From Citrus sinensis (lineage: Eukaryota; Streptophyta; Magnoliopsida; Sapindales; Rutaceae), in contig NC_068562.1 in NCBI RefSeq assembly GCF_022201045.2, positions 1,922,001 through 1,986,000 on the forward strand: a DNA stretch of 64,000 bases, given 5' to 3'. The notes under the pieces were generated by a model. The model searched no databases. It was given only the letters and a program-made list of their open reading frames with translations, and was not told where the DNA came from. Below are positions 13,707 to 25,027 of the stretch, one piece after another; position 1 is the stretch's first letter, and every line of letters starts with the position of its first letter. Position numbers and translations under genes: made by a program.

Positions 13707-14720
13707 CGCTTCAATGATCAACACAGAAGATGCAAAAACAGATACAGAATCTAGCTCCTCGAAAATGACGCTACCTAATTGAGATTGCACGTAGAGCTGT
13801 AATACGCAGCAAAATTGCGCGCAAAATTGTTTTTAAAAAAAAAAATGAGCTAGCAGCGGAGAAAGAGATTTCTTAGGAAAAGAAATGCCTCGACTGTCGT
13901 AGCTGAAAAATTTTTTTATGAGGTTTTTTTTTTGTTTTCCAAAGAGTTTTAAATGACACAACTAGCCTTGTGCGAAAGTGGAAGACACGTCCACTCGATT
14001 TTCAGTGTGTTGGCTACGTCGTCCCGCCTGTGAAACCGGCAATCGACACGCGAGTCGCTATCAAAGTTCTTGATTACATTAGTTATTAAAAACCTCTTTA
14101 CGCACGTCATTTGTTTTAATTATTTTATATTTTCACGTGATCTATAAATTTATGCTAAATTAATTTATATAAAAATTAATTACTTCATCATTACTCAAAC
14201 TCTTTTTGTTTATTGTTAAATCACAAGCTCTAAAGGGGACAGCAAACTTCATGGATTAGCTACGGACTTAAATTTCTAAAAGATTTTTCAGCTAGATGAC
14301 TTTGTTTTTTTTTTTTTTTAATTTTCATTAGTCCAAGGTAATCGATAGAAAAATAAACTATATAAACTCTCCGGATTTTTTACTTCTTATAATCAATGGA
14401 AAAAAGGACTATATAAACTTTTCAGATTTTTACTTCTTATAACTTAAATAAATCAGCCTACGTTTTAAAACAGCAGTTAATTTCCTAAGTGGTATCTCAA
14501 TAGTCAATACTTCTTATCCTTTAGAGTTCATGTAGTGCTGACAATTTATTAGATGATCAATTTTCATAATTTATTAAGTTATTTATTATTTTTACACTAT
14601 CTAATAATGTGATCCTGCTATGTTATCTGACTTAAATTGTAATAGTCGGATAATTTTTGAAACACTAAGGAGCATTACTTAACATTTAATGAAATTATAT
14701 TAATTTGTGTGTATATACTG
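13707..14720. other. Promoter of the membrane-protein gene and AT-rich DNA
   Basis: The first few hundred bases beside 13706 are more GC-balanced and should carry the leader and promoter of the gene read leftward. Beyond about 14080 the sequence becomes AT-rich with T runs, and I see no gene or clear repeat. Confidence 0.5.
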
Positions 14721-15064
14721 TAGGGGTGGGCATATTGGGTTTCGGTTCGGGTTGTTCGGGTTTCGGTTCGGGTTTCAATCCGATTTGATTGGAGAATTGA
14801 ATCCAATCGGGATGAAAAATGCCAACCCGAACTGAACCGAACCGAATTTAATTTGGTTCTGTTTGGTTTGGGTTCGTAATTTGGATTGGATTGGGTTGGT
14901 AATTTGGGTTAGAATGAGTTGAAATAATTTAATCCACAAATCCTATCAAAAACCACTTAAAATTCAAAAATCTCAAATCATTAACAACATTTCAACAAGT
15001 CTTTTTAAAATTACTAAAACATAAAACATATAGTCAGAGTTTTTTTTATTTAATACATAAATAC

Positions 15065-15110
<46 letters not shown>

Positions 15111-15287
15111 TTAAAAGCCAAAACTTAAAAAAAAATTCATCTTGTTCGGGTTAAACCCAAATTTTAACCCAAATAAGTTGATAGTTTGAATCCGTTCGGG
15201 TTACACAGGTTAACCCAAGCTGAACGTTCACCCAAAATATCAGGTTCGGTTTAATTTAGGTTAACCCGATCCGAACGTTCATCCCTA
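14721..15287. mobile_element. hAT-like non-autonomous DNA element
   Basis: The ends read TAGGGGTGGGCA.. and ..GTTCATCCCTA, which are imperfect terminal inverted repeats. Inside lie many GGTTCGGGTT-type subrepeats in one orientation and their complements (AACCCGAACC) toward the other end. The flanking 8-mers ATATACTG and GTATATTG match at 6 of 8 positions, consistent with a decayed 8 bp target duplication as hAT elements make. An AT dinucleotide run lies at 15065-15106. There is no transposase coding capacity. Confidence 0.6.
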
Positions 15288-15357
15288 GTATATTGTATTC
15301 CATTCAACTTGATATCGCGAGCTTCTCAAAAAAAAAAAAAAAAAACTTGATATTGAC

Positions 15358-17570
15358 GAGCCCAATTTAGGCCGAGGCTATAACACACGGTTTTAAATAT
15401 TAGGCCCAAAAGTTTTGCAGTTAAATTTTGAGTTGATTTTTTGCATGTCCTTAGGTATTAGTGAAACTAAACCGTAGGGACAATTTTGATGCCTCAAATA
15501 AAGCCGAAGCTCCTATAATCGAAGGTTATTGTACATGGTTTTGGACTTAAACTAGAATAGGTGTTGGCGAAACTAAATCATAGGGGAAAAAAAAGTCAAT
15601 TTGAAAGTCCAAAATAATTTTTACAAAGTTTCAAAAATTAAAAAAAAATCCCAAAAAATTAGAATAACTTGTCAAATTAATGTGAAACCAGTGGCGGATC
15701 TAGAAGAATAATTTACCGGGGGCTAAATTAGATAATAGTAAAATATAAAAAATTAAAATTTTGAATATATAAAATATTTGTTAATACATTTATAATTATT
15801 CTCTACGAAATTTCATATTTTAAAAATATTATGCAATAGACTTGTCATCAATATTATTAAATTTATTATTTTCTATATAAACAACCAAACTACCATTTAT
15901 CTCATCCAATTCCAAAGATGATTATTCATGAGTTTCATTACTGAAAACGTTCTCTTTACTATTATTATAGAAAATGTAAGAATTAATCTTATTTTTTAGA
16001 ATAGAAAATATTTTGGGTGGAGGGCTATCATTATTTTTAATTAAAATATAGGTTTTTATAATTCTTAAAAGTTAAAGTTTAAATTTTATGGGGTTTATAA
16101 TTTATAGTGACTATTTTAATAAATTTAATAAGGGATAATTAGAAAATAAAAATATTTTTCTCTTTTATTTTTACAATTGTTTTTTTGGCCAGTGGGAGCT
16201 TGAGCCCCCACTGGTCACATGCTGGATCCGCCCCTGTGTGAAACTATAGGAAAATACTTTTTATGCCTCTAATAGGATTTCAGTTGAAAAAGCCTTGGTA
16301 AAATAATGTTGAAGCCCTAGTTTATGCCTAGAACAGAAGGGTACAAAATGGTTTTAGGCCTAAACTAATTAAAGAAGTTTTACAATTGAATTTTGAGCTG
16401 ATTTTTTGCATGCACATAAGTATTGGTTAAATATAACTATATGAAAAAAAAAAGTAAACAAAAGTCAATTTAGAGACCCAAGATAACTTCTACAGAATTT
16501 TTTAATATTTTTTAAAAAATAAAAGAACTTTTTGGGTTGATGTAAAACTCTAATGGATGCCTTCTTATGCTCAAATAAGGTTTTGTTAGAAAAAAAAAAA
16601 CTAAGAAAATAAAGCCGAAGCTCCTCTGGGCCAGAGTTGAAGGCTATAACACATGGTTTTATGCCTAAACCAGGCCTGAGAGCTTTGCGATTGAATTTCG
16701 AATTAGCTTTTGTAGGCATATAGATATTAGTGAACTAAGCTATAGAAAAAAAAATGGAAGTCAATTCCAATATCCAAAATAATTTTTACGAATTTTCAAA
16801 TATTTTTATAAAATAAGAGAACTTGTTAGATTGATCTGAAATTCCAGGGAAACTTTCTTATGACCCAAATAGAGTTTCAGTAGAAAAAACTATAGGAAAA
16901 TAAAGCCGAAGTTCCCGAACCTAGTTAAGCTCATTATCAAAGACTAGCACATAGTTTTGGAATTAAACTAGGTCTAAGAACTTTGTTGTTGAATCTCAAG
17001 CTTCTTTAAAAAAAAAAAAAACACACACACACACACACACGTAGGTATTAGTGAAATTAAACTATAGAAAAAAAAATGAAAGTCTATTTCGATACTTGAA
17101 ATAACTTCTAAGATTTTTTTAAAATAAAAAATTCAAAATATTAAGAGAACTTATTGGATTAATGTGAAACTATAGGGAAGGTCTTCTTATGCTTCAAGTA
17201 AAAAGCCCTGAGAAAATAAAGCTAAAGCTTCCTAACCTAGTTTAAGCTCAGAATCGAAGGTTATAGCGCATCATTTTAGACCTAAACAGGGGTCAAGAGC
17301 TTTGTGGCTGAATTTTAAGCTTTTTTTTTTAACATAAGAAAAAAATGATGATTCTCGAAATAATTGAAAAATTTTCTAAAAAATTATGAGAACTTGTCGG
17401 ATTAATTTGAAACTTTTGAGAAAGCCTTCTTATGCTCAAAATAGAGTTTTGGTAAAAAAACAGTCCTAGGAAAATAAAGCCCAAGCTTCTGGACCCAATT
17501 TAGGCACAAAAAGCACACAGTTTTAGGCATAAGCCAGGCACATGGATCTTGCGGTTGAATTTTGAGTTTC
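15358..17570. repeat. Degenerate tandem array of about 260-320 bp units
   Basis: A recurring block (TAAAGCCGAAGCTCC.., then ..TAACACATGGTTTTA.., then ..TTGCGATTGAATTTTGAG.., then ..AGGTATTAGTGAAACTAAA..) appears about seven times, with anchors near 15361, 15499, 16308, 16611, 16902, 17218 and 17476. Spacings between the last four are 291, 316 and 258 bp. The gap 15499-16308 is long because a 548 bp element (15689-16236) is inserted; without it and one target duplication the spacing is about 253 bp. Copies are diverged and carry no open reading frame, so this is an old minisatellite or satellite-like array. Confidence 0.75.
15689..16236. mobile_element. hAT-like MITE with perfect 8 bp target duplication
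   Basis: The element starts CAGTGGCGGATCTAG and ends CTGGATCCGCCCCTG, an imperfect terminal inverted repeat of about 15 bp. It is flanked on both sides by TGTGAAAC (15681-15688 and 16237-16244), a perfect 8 bp target duplication typical of the hAT superfamily. The interior is AT-rich without coding capacity. It lies inside a unit of the tandem array. Undoing the insertion restores the phrase TGTGAAACTATAGG that is present in another unit near 17163. Confidence 0.88.
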
Positions 17571-17599
17571 TTTTTAGATGTATGTGGATGTAGTAATAT

Positions 17600-17860
17600 A
17601 TTTACTCTCAAGTATAAATTGTATGAACTGTTATTTACAACTTCATCATATAGACGACATCTTGTAAATTTTAAAAATTTGTATGACATGTCGTTTACAA
17701 TTTTTAACATTTAAATAAAGTGTTTTAAAACTGTCATATCAAAGTATACAATGTATGACCAGTCATTTATAACTTTATTGTTGGAAACATCTACAAAATT
17801 GTATAATACGCTGTAATTTATATTTTTAGCGTATAGAAGACGTATCATATTATTAACTAA
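17600..17860. repeat. Short weak repeat cluster next to the tandem array
   Basis: A motif like GTATGACCTGTCATTTACAA recurs with changes near 17621, 17681, 17753 and 17801, spaced 48-72 bp apart. The copies are diverged and the cluster is not clearly part of the longer array before it. Confidence 0.4.
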
Positions 17861-19086
17861 TTAAATTATTTAATTTAATTTCATCAAATAGAAAAAGATT
17901 GAAGAACTGAGGGGAAAAATATTTAAAGAAAGACTATTAGTAGAATAATAATTAGGTTGCAAATGAAAGAAGGGTTATTTTAGGTTTTTGCAGGGTGTAT
18001 AAAGTGAAAGTTTTACTTTTAAAATTTACACTTGATGAGTTTGTTAAGTAAATAAGTGTAAAGAGACAAAATTATAGGTTAAAAATAATCCTATTATTTT
18101 GTACTTAATGTAACAATTTATGTGAGCGCATTTAGTTAAAGGATTATGATAGCTTTTTTTTTTCTTATGTTGAGCACTAAATCAATGATCAATATTTATT
18201 TTGAGTTTTTTTTATTTCTCTCACCTGACAATTATTAATTTAGCGCTCAGCAAAAACTCAACTCAACATTGAATCTTTATCTTATCTTTAGTTAAGAGAA
18301 TATAATTTATTTAACTAAAAAAAATGTATCCTTTAACTTATAACTATTGAGATGATAAATTTCTATCAAATGGTTTTTTTTTTTCAATAGATTGATTGCT
18401 CATGAGTTTCAGGATGAAAGATCAATATCAATAAATCCCATCAAAATAAAAAACGGAATATTATTTATGCTACAATATCAATATAGCACACAAAATGTTA
18501 ATTCTATTTATAATAAGACTTTATAATTTCTATCACAATAATATTTTATCAGCGGCAAAATATCATTTCTCATAATTATTAATTATTTCCTTCCAATGGG
18601 ATAGGTAACCATGCCCTCAAAAACCATCTCAACATTATTACTATAATTTTTCTTGATTTAACTACGAAAACAACAATTTAGATTTGATATTTTTCTTGCT
18701 ATTGTTAGAAACATAAAAGCCGTAATTACGTCAATATAATATGAGTTCATAATTTTTTTTTTTTTTAAAGAAGTTGATTTCATTTCGTCAAACACTAATT
18801 TCATCTCATTTTTTGTAACAAGTTGTTAGCTCACACAAGCGAAGCAAAGAAACCAACCCAATTGAAACAAGTAAATTCAAATCCATCGAAGTACAACGAC
18901 AACACAAACATCGAGAACAAACTTTCAATTAACAAGTGTCAAAGCTCAGAAAGCCAAATGTACACCGTTCAGCGAGTTGAGTCAGAGACACAAATCGGAA
19001 CCCTAAAATGCCGAGACTGGTAAAGCTTTCAATATCGTTGAGCCTCTCAAACTCTAGTAAAAAGGAAGGGGAGGGGAAGAGAAGGG
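17861..19086. other. AT-rich intergenic DNA and GT4 gene promoter
   Basis: From 17861 to about 18800 the DNA is AT-rich without recognisable features. From about 18800 the composition becomes more balanced and should contain the promoter and leader of the glycosyltransferase gene. An ATG at 19008 opens an out-of-frame reading frame of 61 codons that overlaps the main start at 19087, which could act as an overlapping uORF if transcription begins upstream of it. Confidence 0.5.
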
Positions 19087-22000
19087 ATGGGGAAGCACTC
19101 GGCGACCGGGTGGTGGGTCCCACTGACGAAGCGGTGGATATTGGCCCTGCTTATCATGCTGTCCATCTCGACAGCGATTGCTTTCTTCATTAGAGCTGCC
19201 TTGGATCCCTGCGATCGTCATCTGGAAGTTTCCGACAAGAAGCGAGTTCAATCACAATCAGTTCCGCGTATCGCGACCAAATCGAGTCCCCTCAGTTTCA
19301 TGAAGTCCAAGCTCGTTCTCTTGGTCTCACACGAACTCTCTCTTTCTGGTATATATATATATATATATATTTTATTTTACTAGTCAGTTCAGTCGTGCTG
19401 GTTGCATTAGTGCTGTGGTTTGTTCAATTGAAGTAATTGTTAATTAAGGAGAAGATGTATTAAGGGATATGCATTAATTATCATCTGACTCTTTAGCAAC
19501 ACAAGATTTTAAGATGAGTTAAGGCTCTGCGGTATTTGTAGTTCGGAGTACAAAAGACACTTTTTTGGGTCTTCCTATCATGTTGAGTTCAATTTTTGCT
19601 TAAATTAGGAAAATACAATGCTTGTATTCCTGCTATTCAGACCATTATATTTGGATCCTTATTTTTTGTTAATTGTGTGGCTGTATAGAATGTAATTCAT
19701 ATAATCTTTAGTGTTCATTAACAAATGCTGGTCTGCCGGAGCCTTAGTTCTTGAAAGGGAAATAATTTGTGCTACAGATGAGCTGATATTAACGGTTAGA
19801 ATGATGAATATAAAACCTGGTAGTTGTAGCAACCTGCGGCTGTCCCTGTATTCTGCTTATGTTGTACATTAGCATAGTTTGGCTTGTGTTATGTAGTATT
19901 AGCTTTCTAGAATGTGCCTCCCAAGGATTGACTATATTATGCATGCATGAAGGACCCTAGACTACTACCGTGGTAGCTCATGTCATTTAAAGCTTTTCGT
20001 TTGTCCTTATCATTATTCGTTATCCTTGCATGACACGAGCGAGTGAATTATCTGGCAGGTATTGATGTATAAAACAGCATTTTTTTTTTCCAAATGTAAG
20101 CTGGTGGTTCATTTCCTTCCATTTAGTTGTAATATGATGGAAATGACAACTCAGCACAAACGTGTTTGGTTGGGAGAGGGGTGATTGGCCAGTTGATCTT
20201 AACTCTTGAATTTTCTTTTCTTTCACTATAAAAGAATATGTGGCTGAATATTTTTTTTATTAATTAGAAATTATGGCCGAATATTTATTTCATCTAATTG
20301 ATTATATGAATTCTTTAATAATTGCTTTATATATTTATCATTCTACATGTAAGGTATTTAAGTATAGTTCTACCCCCCCTCCCGATTTGTTTTTATTTCT
20401 AATTTTTTTTAATTGTTGGCATACTTCTTCTCTGTAACATTTCTCAGGTGGTCCATTGCTGCTGATGGAGCTAGCATTTCTATTAAGGGGTGTTGGTACT
20501 AAGGTTAATTGGATCACTATCCAGAAGCCATCTGAAGAAGATGAAGTCGTATACAGTTTGGAGCATAAGATGTGGGACAGAGGAGTACAGGTTATAAGAT
20601 CTCTGGATTATAGGACCTGAATGTATATCATCTTGTGTCGTGTTCAACACCTGCATTTGCTGGCTTTTCACCTTTTAGGATTTTACTTTGCTACTATCTG
20701 TATTTTCTTCCATTATCAAGTGGTTCATGATAATTTGTTTTCGTTGAATGCTTGGGTGCCTATTCTCATTTCCAATGCTAATGCAAAAGTGAACAGTTTG
20801 TTGTATTTGGACTATTGTATTTACTTTGAGCAATTTTCCCATGCATTCTCAATTTCTCATTAATATTTTTGAAACGGTAAGAACTAGAAAATATTGTAAA
20901 ATTCTGTTATCTCATTGATCACATGCGTAAATCCCCCTTCTAAAGTGGGCTGTGATTTTCCAAAAGAGACCATCTTGCTAAGGTATAGACCATGGTCCCT
21001 TAGCCTGCTAGTTTAAGTATAATCTATGTATCTTTAAAATAAGAAAAATTATTAATGAGGATAGAAATGAGGATCTTAGATTTGAGCCCATATATGATGG
21101 GATCTGCTGACAGTCTGGTGTTCATGAGAGATTGAAATGATTTAAAATTCTTTACCTGGCTTCTAATTATGACTTTTTTTTCTTTGTTAGGTAATTTCTG
21201 CTAAAGGTCAAGAAACTATAAACACAGCTCTTAAAGCAGATTTGATTGTCTTGAACACTGCAGTTGCTGGCAAATGGCTGGATGCTGTTCTCAAGGAAGA
21301 TGTTCCTCGTGTTCTACCAAATGTATTGTGGTGGATCCACGAAATGCGAGGGCATTACTTCAAATTGGACTATGTTAAGCACCTTCCTTTGGTTGCTGGT
21401 GCTATGATTGATTCACATGTGACAGCAGAATACTGGAAGAATAGGACTCGAGAGCGTTTAAGGTAAACTTCTAAAGTTTTCACAATTGCTTTTTATTATT
21501 CTTATTATTATTATTATTATAGCTCAGTTCTCAGTTAGTCCATAAGATAAATTTTTATTTTGCTTCCTTTTAAGACATTTCCAAACTATTGACTCATAAA
21601 CTTGAATTTAGGTTAGGTTCGGGAGTAACGAATTTCCTTGCCTAAAAATATTAAGACATGGCATCTTGGATACTTGGTCACACCCTGTGCTTGGACTGCA
21701 TTCAATAGAATAACAAGACTAAGGCTATATATTTATATTGTACTTATGCCCTGCCTACATGCTTCATTCATAATCTATTCCAACATTATGTTTCAATGTA
21801 GGAATCAGCTCTTGAATATCATATACTGGTCAGAAATCTATAGTTCATCTGAAACAAATGATTGACAAGTTCGGCGGACTATACTTTTGGTCAGAAATTA
21901 TAATCTAAAATGGACAGAACTGAATCACATTGTTTACTCAAATATTGGATTGTCATTCTCAACGTTTACTCTCTGCAGGATTAAAATGCCTGATACCTAT

Positions 22001-23783
22001 GTTGTTCACCTTGGAAATAGCAAGGAACTTATGGAAGTTGCTGAGGACAATGTAGCAAAGAGGGTCCTGCGTGAACATGTGCGGGAGTCTCTTGGAGTGC
22101 GAAATGAAGATTTACTCTTTGCCATAATAAATAGTATGAATTTCTTGCTGATAAGATCTTGTGTTGCAAATTTTCTGACTGCATCTGCTTTTATTTAGAT
22201 CAAGTTACTTCTTTGCTTAGGTTACTTCAGTCTGATTAAGTTTAAAAAAGGTTGCTACCACTGCAGGGCATCGGTTGTATTGATTACTGTGTGCTTCTCG
22301 GTTTTGCCCGACTAAAAAGAAACGCTAAGAACCTTTTGTTCTATTCTTTTGTTCACTTTTTGGTTCTGATTTGTTCTCTCCATTCTCATTGAAGAGCCCA
22401 CCTTGCCCCATCATCTTCCCTTCTGTCCATACAAGAAACTGAAAGAGAAATTGGGAAAACTTCTTCCGAGTCTGCTGTTAGGTAAATGCTATTGTTTAAT
22501 TTATATTTCAAGTGTACTGAAGTACTATTTAACTTCAGGTGTTTCACGTGGAAAGGGGCAGGATCTGTTTCTTCGCTCATTCTATGAGAGCTTGGAATTG
22601 ATCAAAGGAAAAAAGCTAGAAGTGCCTTCAGTGCATGCAGTGATTATAGGAAGTGACATGAATGCTCAAACCAAGTTTGAGTCAGAATTACGGAACTATG
22701 TGATGCAGAAGAAAATTCAAGATCGTGTTCATTTTGTAAATAAAACTCTGACCGTGGCCCCTTATCTAGCAGCAATCGATGTTCTTGTGCAGAATTCCCA
22801 GGTAGTTTTTGTTCATGCCTGCAAAGTTATTATTTATTCCACCCAGAAATTATTGGTATGTTTAGATAAACGTGCTCAAAGTTGTGATTTCTTTATATAC
22901 TTTCATTGCCATGCTAGGAAGCAAAGGGCCTGTGTTATATATTTGAAAATCATATTACCTGAGAAGAATTGGAAGGAATTAGCCAATGATGTGAACATGC
23001 AAGCACACCATGACTGTGTCTGATTAGCAGACTTTATTTTTCAAACAAAGGAAAAATGAAAGAGATATGGTTGTTAGTTCCATCAGGGTTGAACATTTCA
23101 TGGTGGAATTCTGAATTTAGGCCACAGGATAGTTCATGTCAGCAAAATAGATGAAAAGGACCTAGGATTTCGAGTTTCTCCCGTTAGGCTCACCGAAATT
23201 CATCTAAAGTTTCTTATCAATCTGTTGTCCCTCTGGTTTTTGTACTGTTGTAATCATTATTGTTATTATTTTTCCGTTTTCCCTTGTGGACATGTAATTT
23301 TCCACAAAAGGATTAACTGAATGGAAAAGTTCTGATAAATCTGCTTCCTGTTTTTACTCCATGCAGGCTTGGGGAGAGTGCTTTGGGAGGATAACCATCG
23401 AAGCCATGGCATTTCAGTTACCTGTACTGGTATTAAGTGAACTTCACCCTTCTATTTGGTAATGTTTTCAGCATTCAAGCCGGAATTGATACTATTTGTT
23501 AACTTAGCTCCAAAAATGTCTATATCAGGGAACTGCAGCTGGAGGCACCACAGAGATTGTAGTAAATGGGACAACCGGGTTGTTACATCCCGTTGGGAAA
23601 GAAGGGATTACTCCTCTTGCAAAAAACATTGTGAAGCTAGCTACACACGTTGAGAGGAGGCTTACAATGGGAAAGAGAGGCTATGAGAGGGTCAAAGAAA
23701 TCTTTCAAGAGCACCACATGGCAGAGAGAATAGCTGTAGTACTGAAAGAAGTGTTGAAGAAGTCCAAGAGCCACTTATATTAG
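19087..23783 (+). CDS. GT4-family glycosyltransferase, Golgi type II membrane protein
   Basis: Seven exons: 19087-19348, 20448-20590, 21191-21462, 21979-22133, 22539-22801, 23367-23429 and 23529-23783. All introns are GT..AG and phases agree; the CDS is 1413 nt (470 residues). Residues about 17-38 (WILALLIMLSISTAIAFFIR) form an uncleaved membrane anchor after a short basic cytosolic tail, a type II Golgi topology. A GT-B fold follows. Its C-terminal GT4 half carries SRGKGQDLF, then NSQAWGECFGRITIEAMAFQ, in which the E-x7-E motif is intact, then TAAGGTTEIVVNGTTG. The sequence agrees closely with the plant family of At1g75420/At1g19710 from memory. The donor sugar and acceptor are not known to me. 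The gene converges on the one at 24400-24864. Confidence 0.92.
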
Positions 23784-24399
23784 TTCAGCTGGGGGCTGTG
23801 ATGGCTGAAATGGTTGTATAGACTAAATTCAGAGCTTAGTTTTCTGGAATGTAGTGACATTTTTTTATTAATGGATGGATGTATGGGTGTTGTTTCCTAG
23901 CCTTAACCGAAACTCCTGTAAATTATCTACATACTGAGGCATTCATCTTAGTGGCCTTTTTCGTATAGTTCTAATCAGCGAAATTTTTTTTCATAGATTG
24001 TAGACAAATTTATGGTTAACAACAGTCTTACATATGGTTTCATGGAGCGAGCAAACTTTAAAAGTTGAAAGCAGTATCATTTTTCAATTTTCAGTGATGT
24101 ATTATGATATTGGTGGCATCTGCGGTATCTCTCATTCCTGGCAAACGAGATTGGGATGTCCTAAGGCTAGACTTCAAATATCATCACCTCATATTACAGC
24201 CAGTAACACAACCAAACTAAGCTTTATGCCATTAGATAACTCAATTCTTATTTGAACAAGCATGCATCAACTTTATGCCATTAGATAACTCTTATTTTAA
24301 CAAGCAATCATCACTTCTCTAAAAAGTAATTGACAAAGAAGCAACCTTCTTACTCTTCAACTGAAAATCAGAAACACAAGGTTAAGGCAGCTTGGGTTG
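23784..24399. other. Convergent 3' flanks
   Basis: The 3' ends of two convergent genes meet here. The phrase CTTTATGCCATTAGATAACTC occurs twice, near 24221 and 24271, as a short direct duplication. No gene is visible. Confidence 0.6.
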
Positions 24400-24864
24400 T
24401 TAAGGAGAAAGATCTTTCCCTGATTTTGCCTGATTCAAGTTGTTGGGTTTGGTGAACCAAGTTGTGTACAGGAATTGCTTGTGAGGGCCCACATGGTTGC
24501 AGATGAGCCTGAGCTTTTGTCTCTCCCTCATCCATCTCAACACGATCTTCATGTGGCTTTTGCCCGTCAATCCACTCACTCCAGCTTGCTGAAAATGTAA
24601 AACAACAAGGTTTAGTATTATGATAAGTGATCACTGTCAGATCGATTGTATTGATTATAAATTATAGATGAAACAGTTGAAATTGAGTTTAATAGAAATA
24701 CGCACCTGGACGCGTTCCCAAGTTTCAGCAACAGTGAGAGGACCGTGTTCCTTGACGATGTCAAATATAACCCTGGTAATTGTCTGAGTTTGCTCCGGTG
24801 GAGCTTTGAGCTCTATGGGCTTCATCTTCGGTTTCGGCTTCGTCGACAAATATCTCACAAACAT
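24400..24864 (-). CDS. Small conserved mitochondrial-type protein (possibly mitoribosomal)
   Basis: Two exons, 24864-24706 and 24588-24400, with a GT..AG intron on a codon border, give 115 residues. The N-terminus MFVRYLSTKPKPKMKPIELK looks like a mitochondrial targeting sequence. The middle has a helix-turn-helix-like stretch (VIFDIVKEHGPLTVAETWER) and a basic second half (SHMKIVLRWMRERQKLRLIC). An in-frame ATG at 24915 would add 17 residues (starting MVVVYSCCGLSN). I prefer 24864 because the following sequence is a typical presequence, but the choice is open. I recognise a conserved small plant protein and suspect a mitoribosome role from its charge and targeting; this is inference. It is divergently paired with the PPR gene at 25028. 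Confidence 0.78.
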
Positions 24865-25027
24865 TTTTGCGTTCAAAATATTGCTCAAACCACAACAAGA
24901 GTACACAACTACCATTCCAGTAAATGTATTTTATACACTCTCAAACGCACCGTTTTGATTTCTGTTATAACGTCACGCCGCCATTATTTTTTAACAGCCA
25001 TACCTTTCCCGCCTGGACGCTGCGTCA
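24865..25027. promoter_or_regulatory. Shared divergent promoter, 163 bp
   Basis: Only 163 bp separate the ATG codons of two divergent genes, both probably organelle-targeted, so their promoters must overlap. The interval carries TATTTTATACACTC and, at 24935-24951, a 17 nt piece identical to the core of the foldback element at 13279-13346. If the longer start at 24915 is used for the left gene, the gap shrinks to 112 bp. Confidence 0.6.

Noticed and set aside
22403-23023. Plus-strand open frame of 206 codons as an independent gene
   Set aside because: It contains exon 5 of the GT4 gene with intron sequence on both sides; the spliced model explains it.
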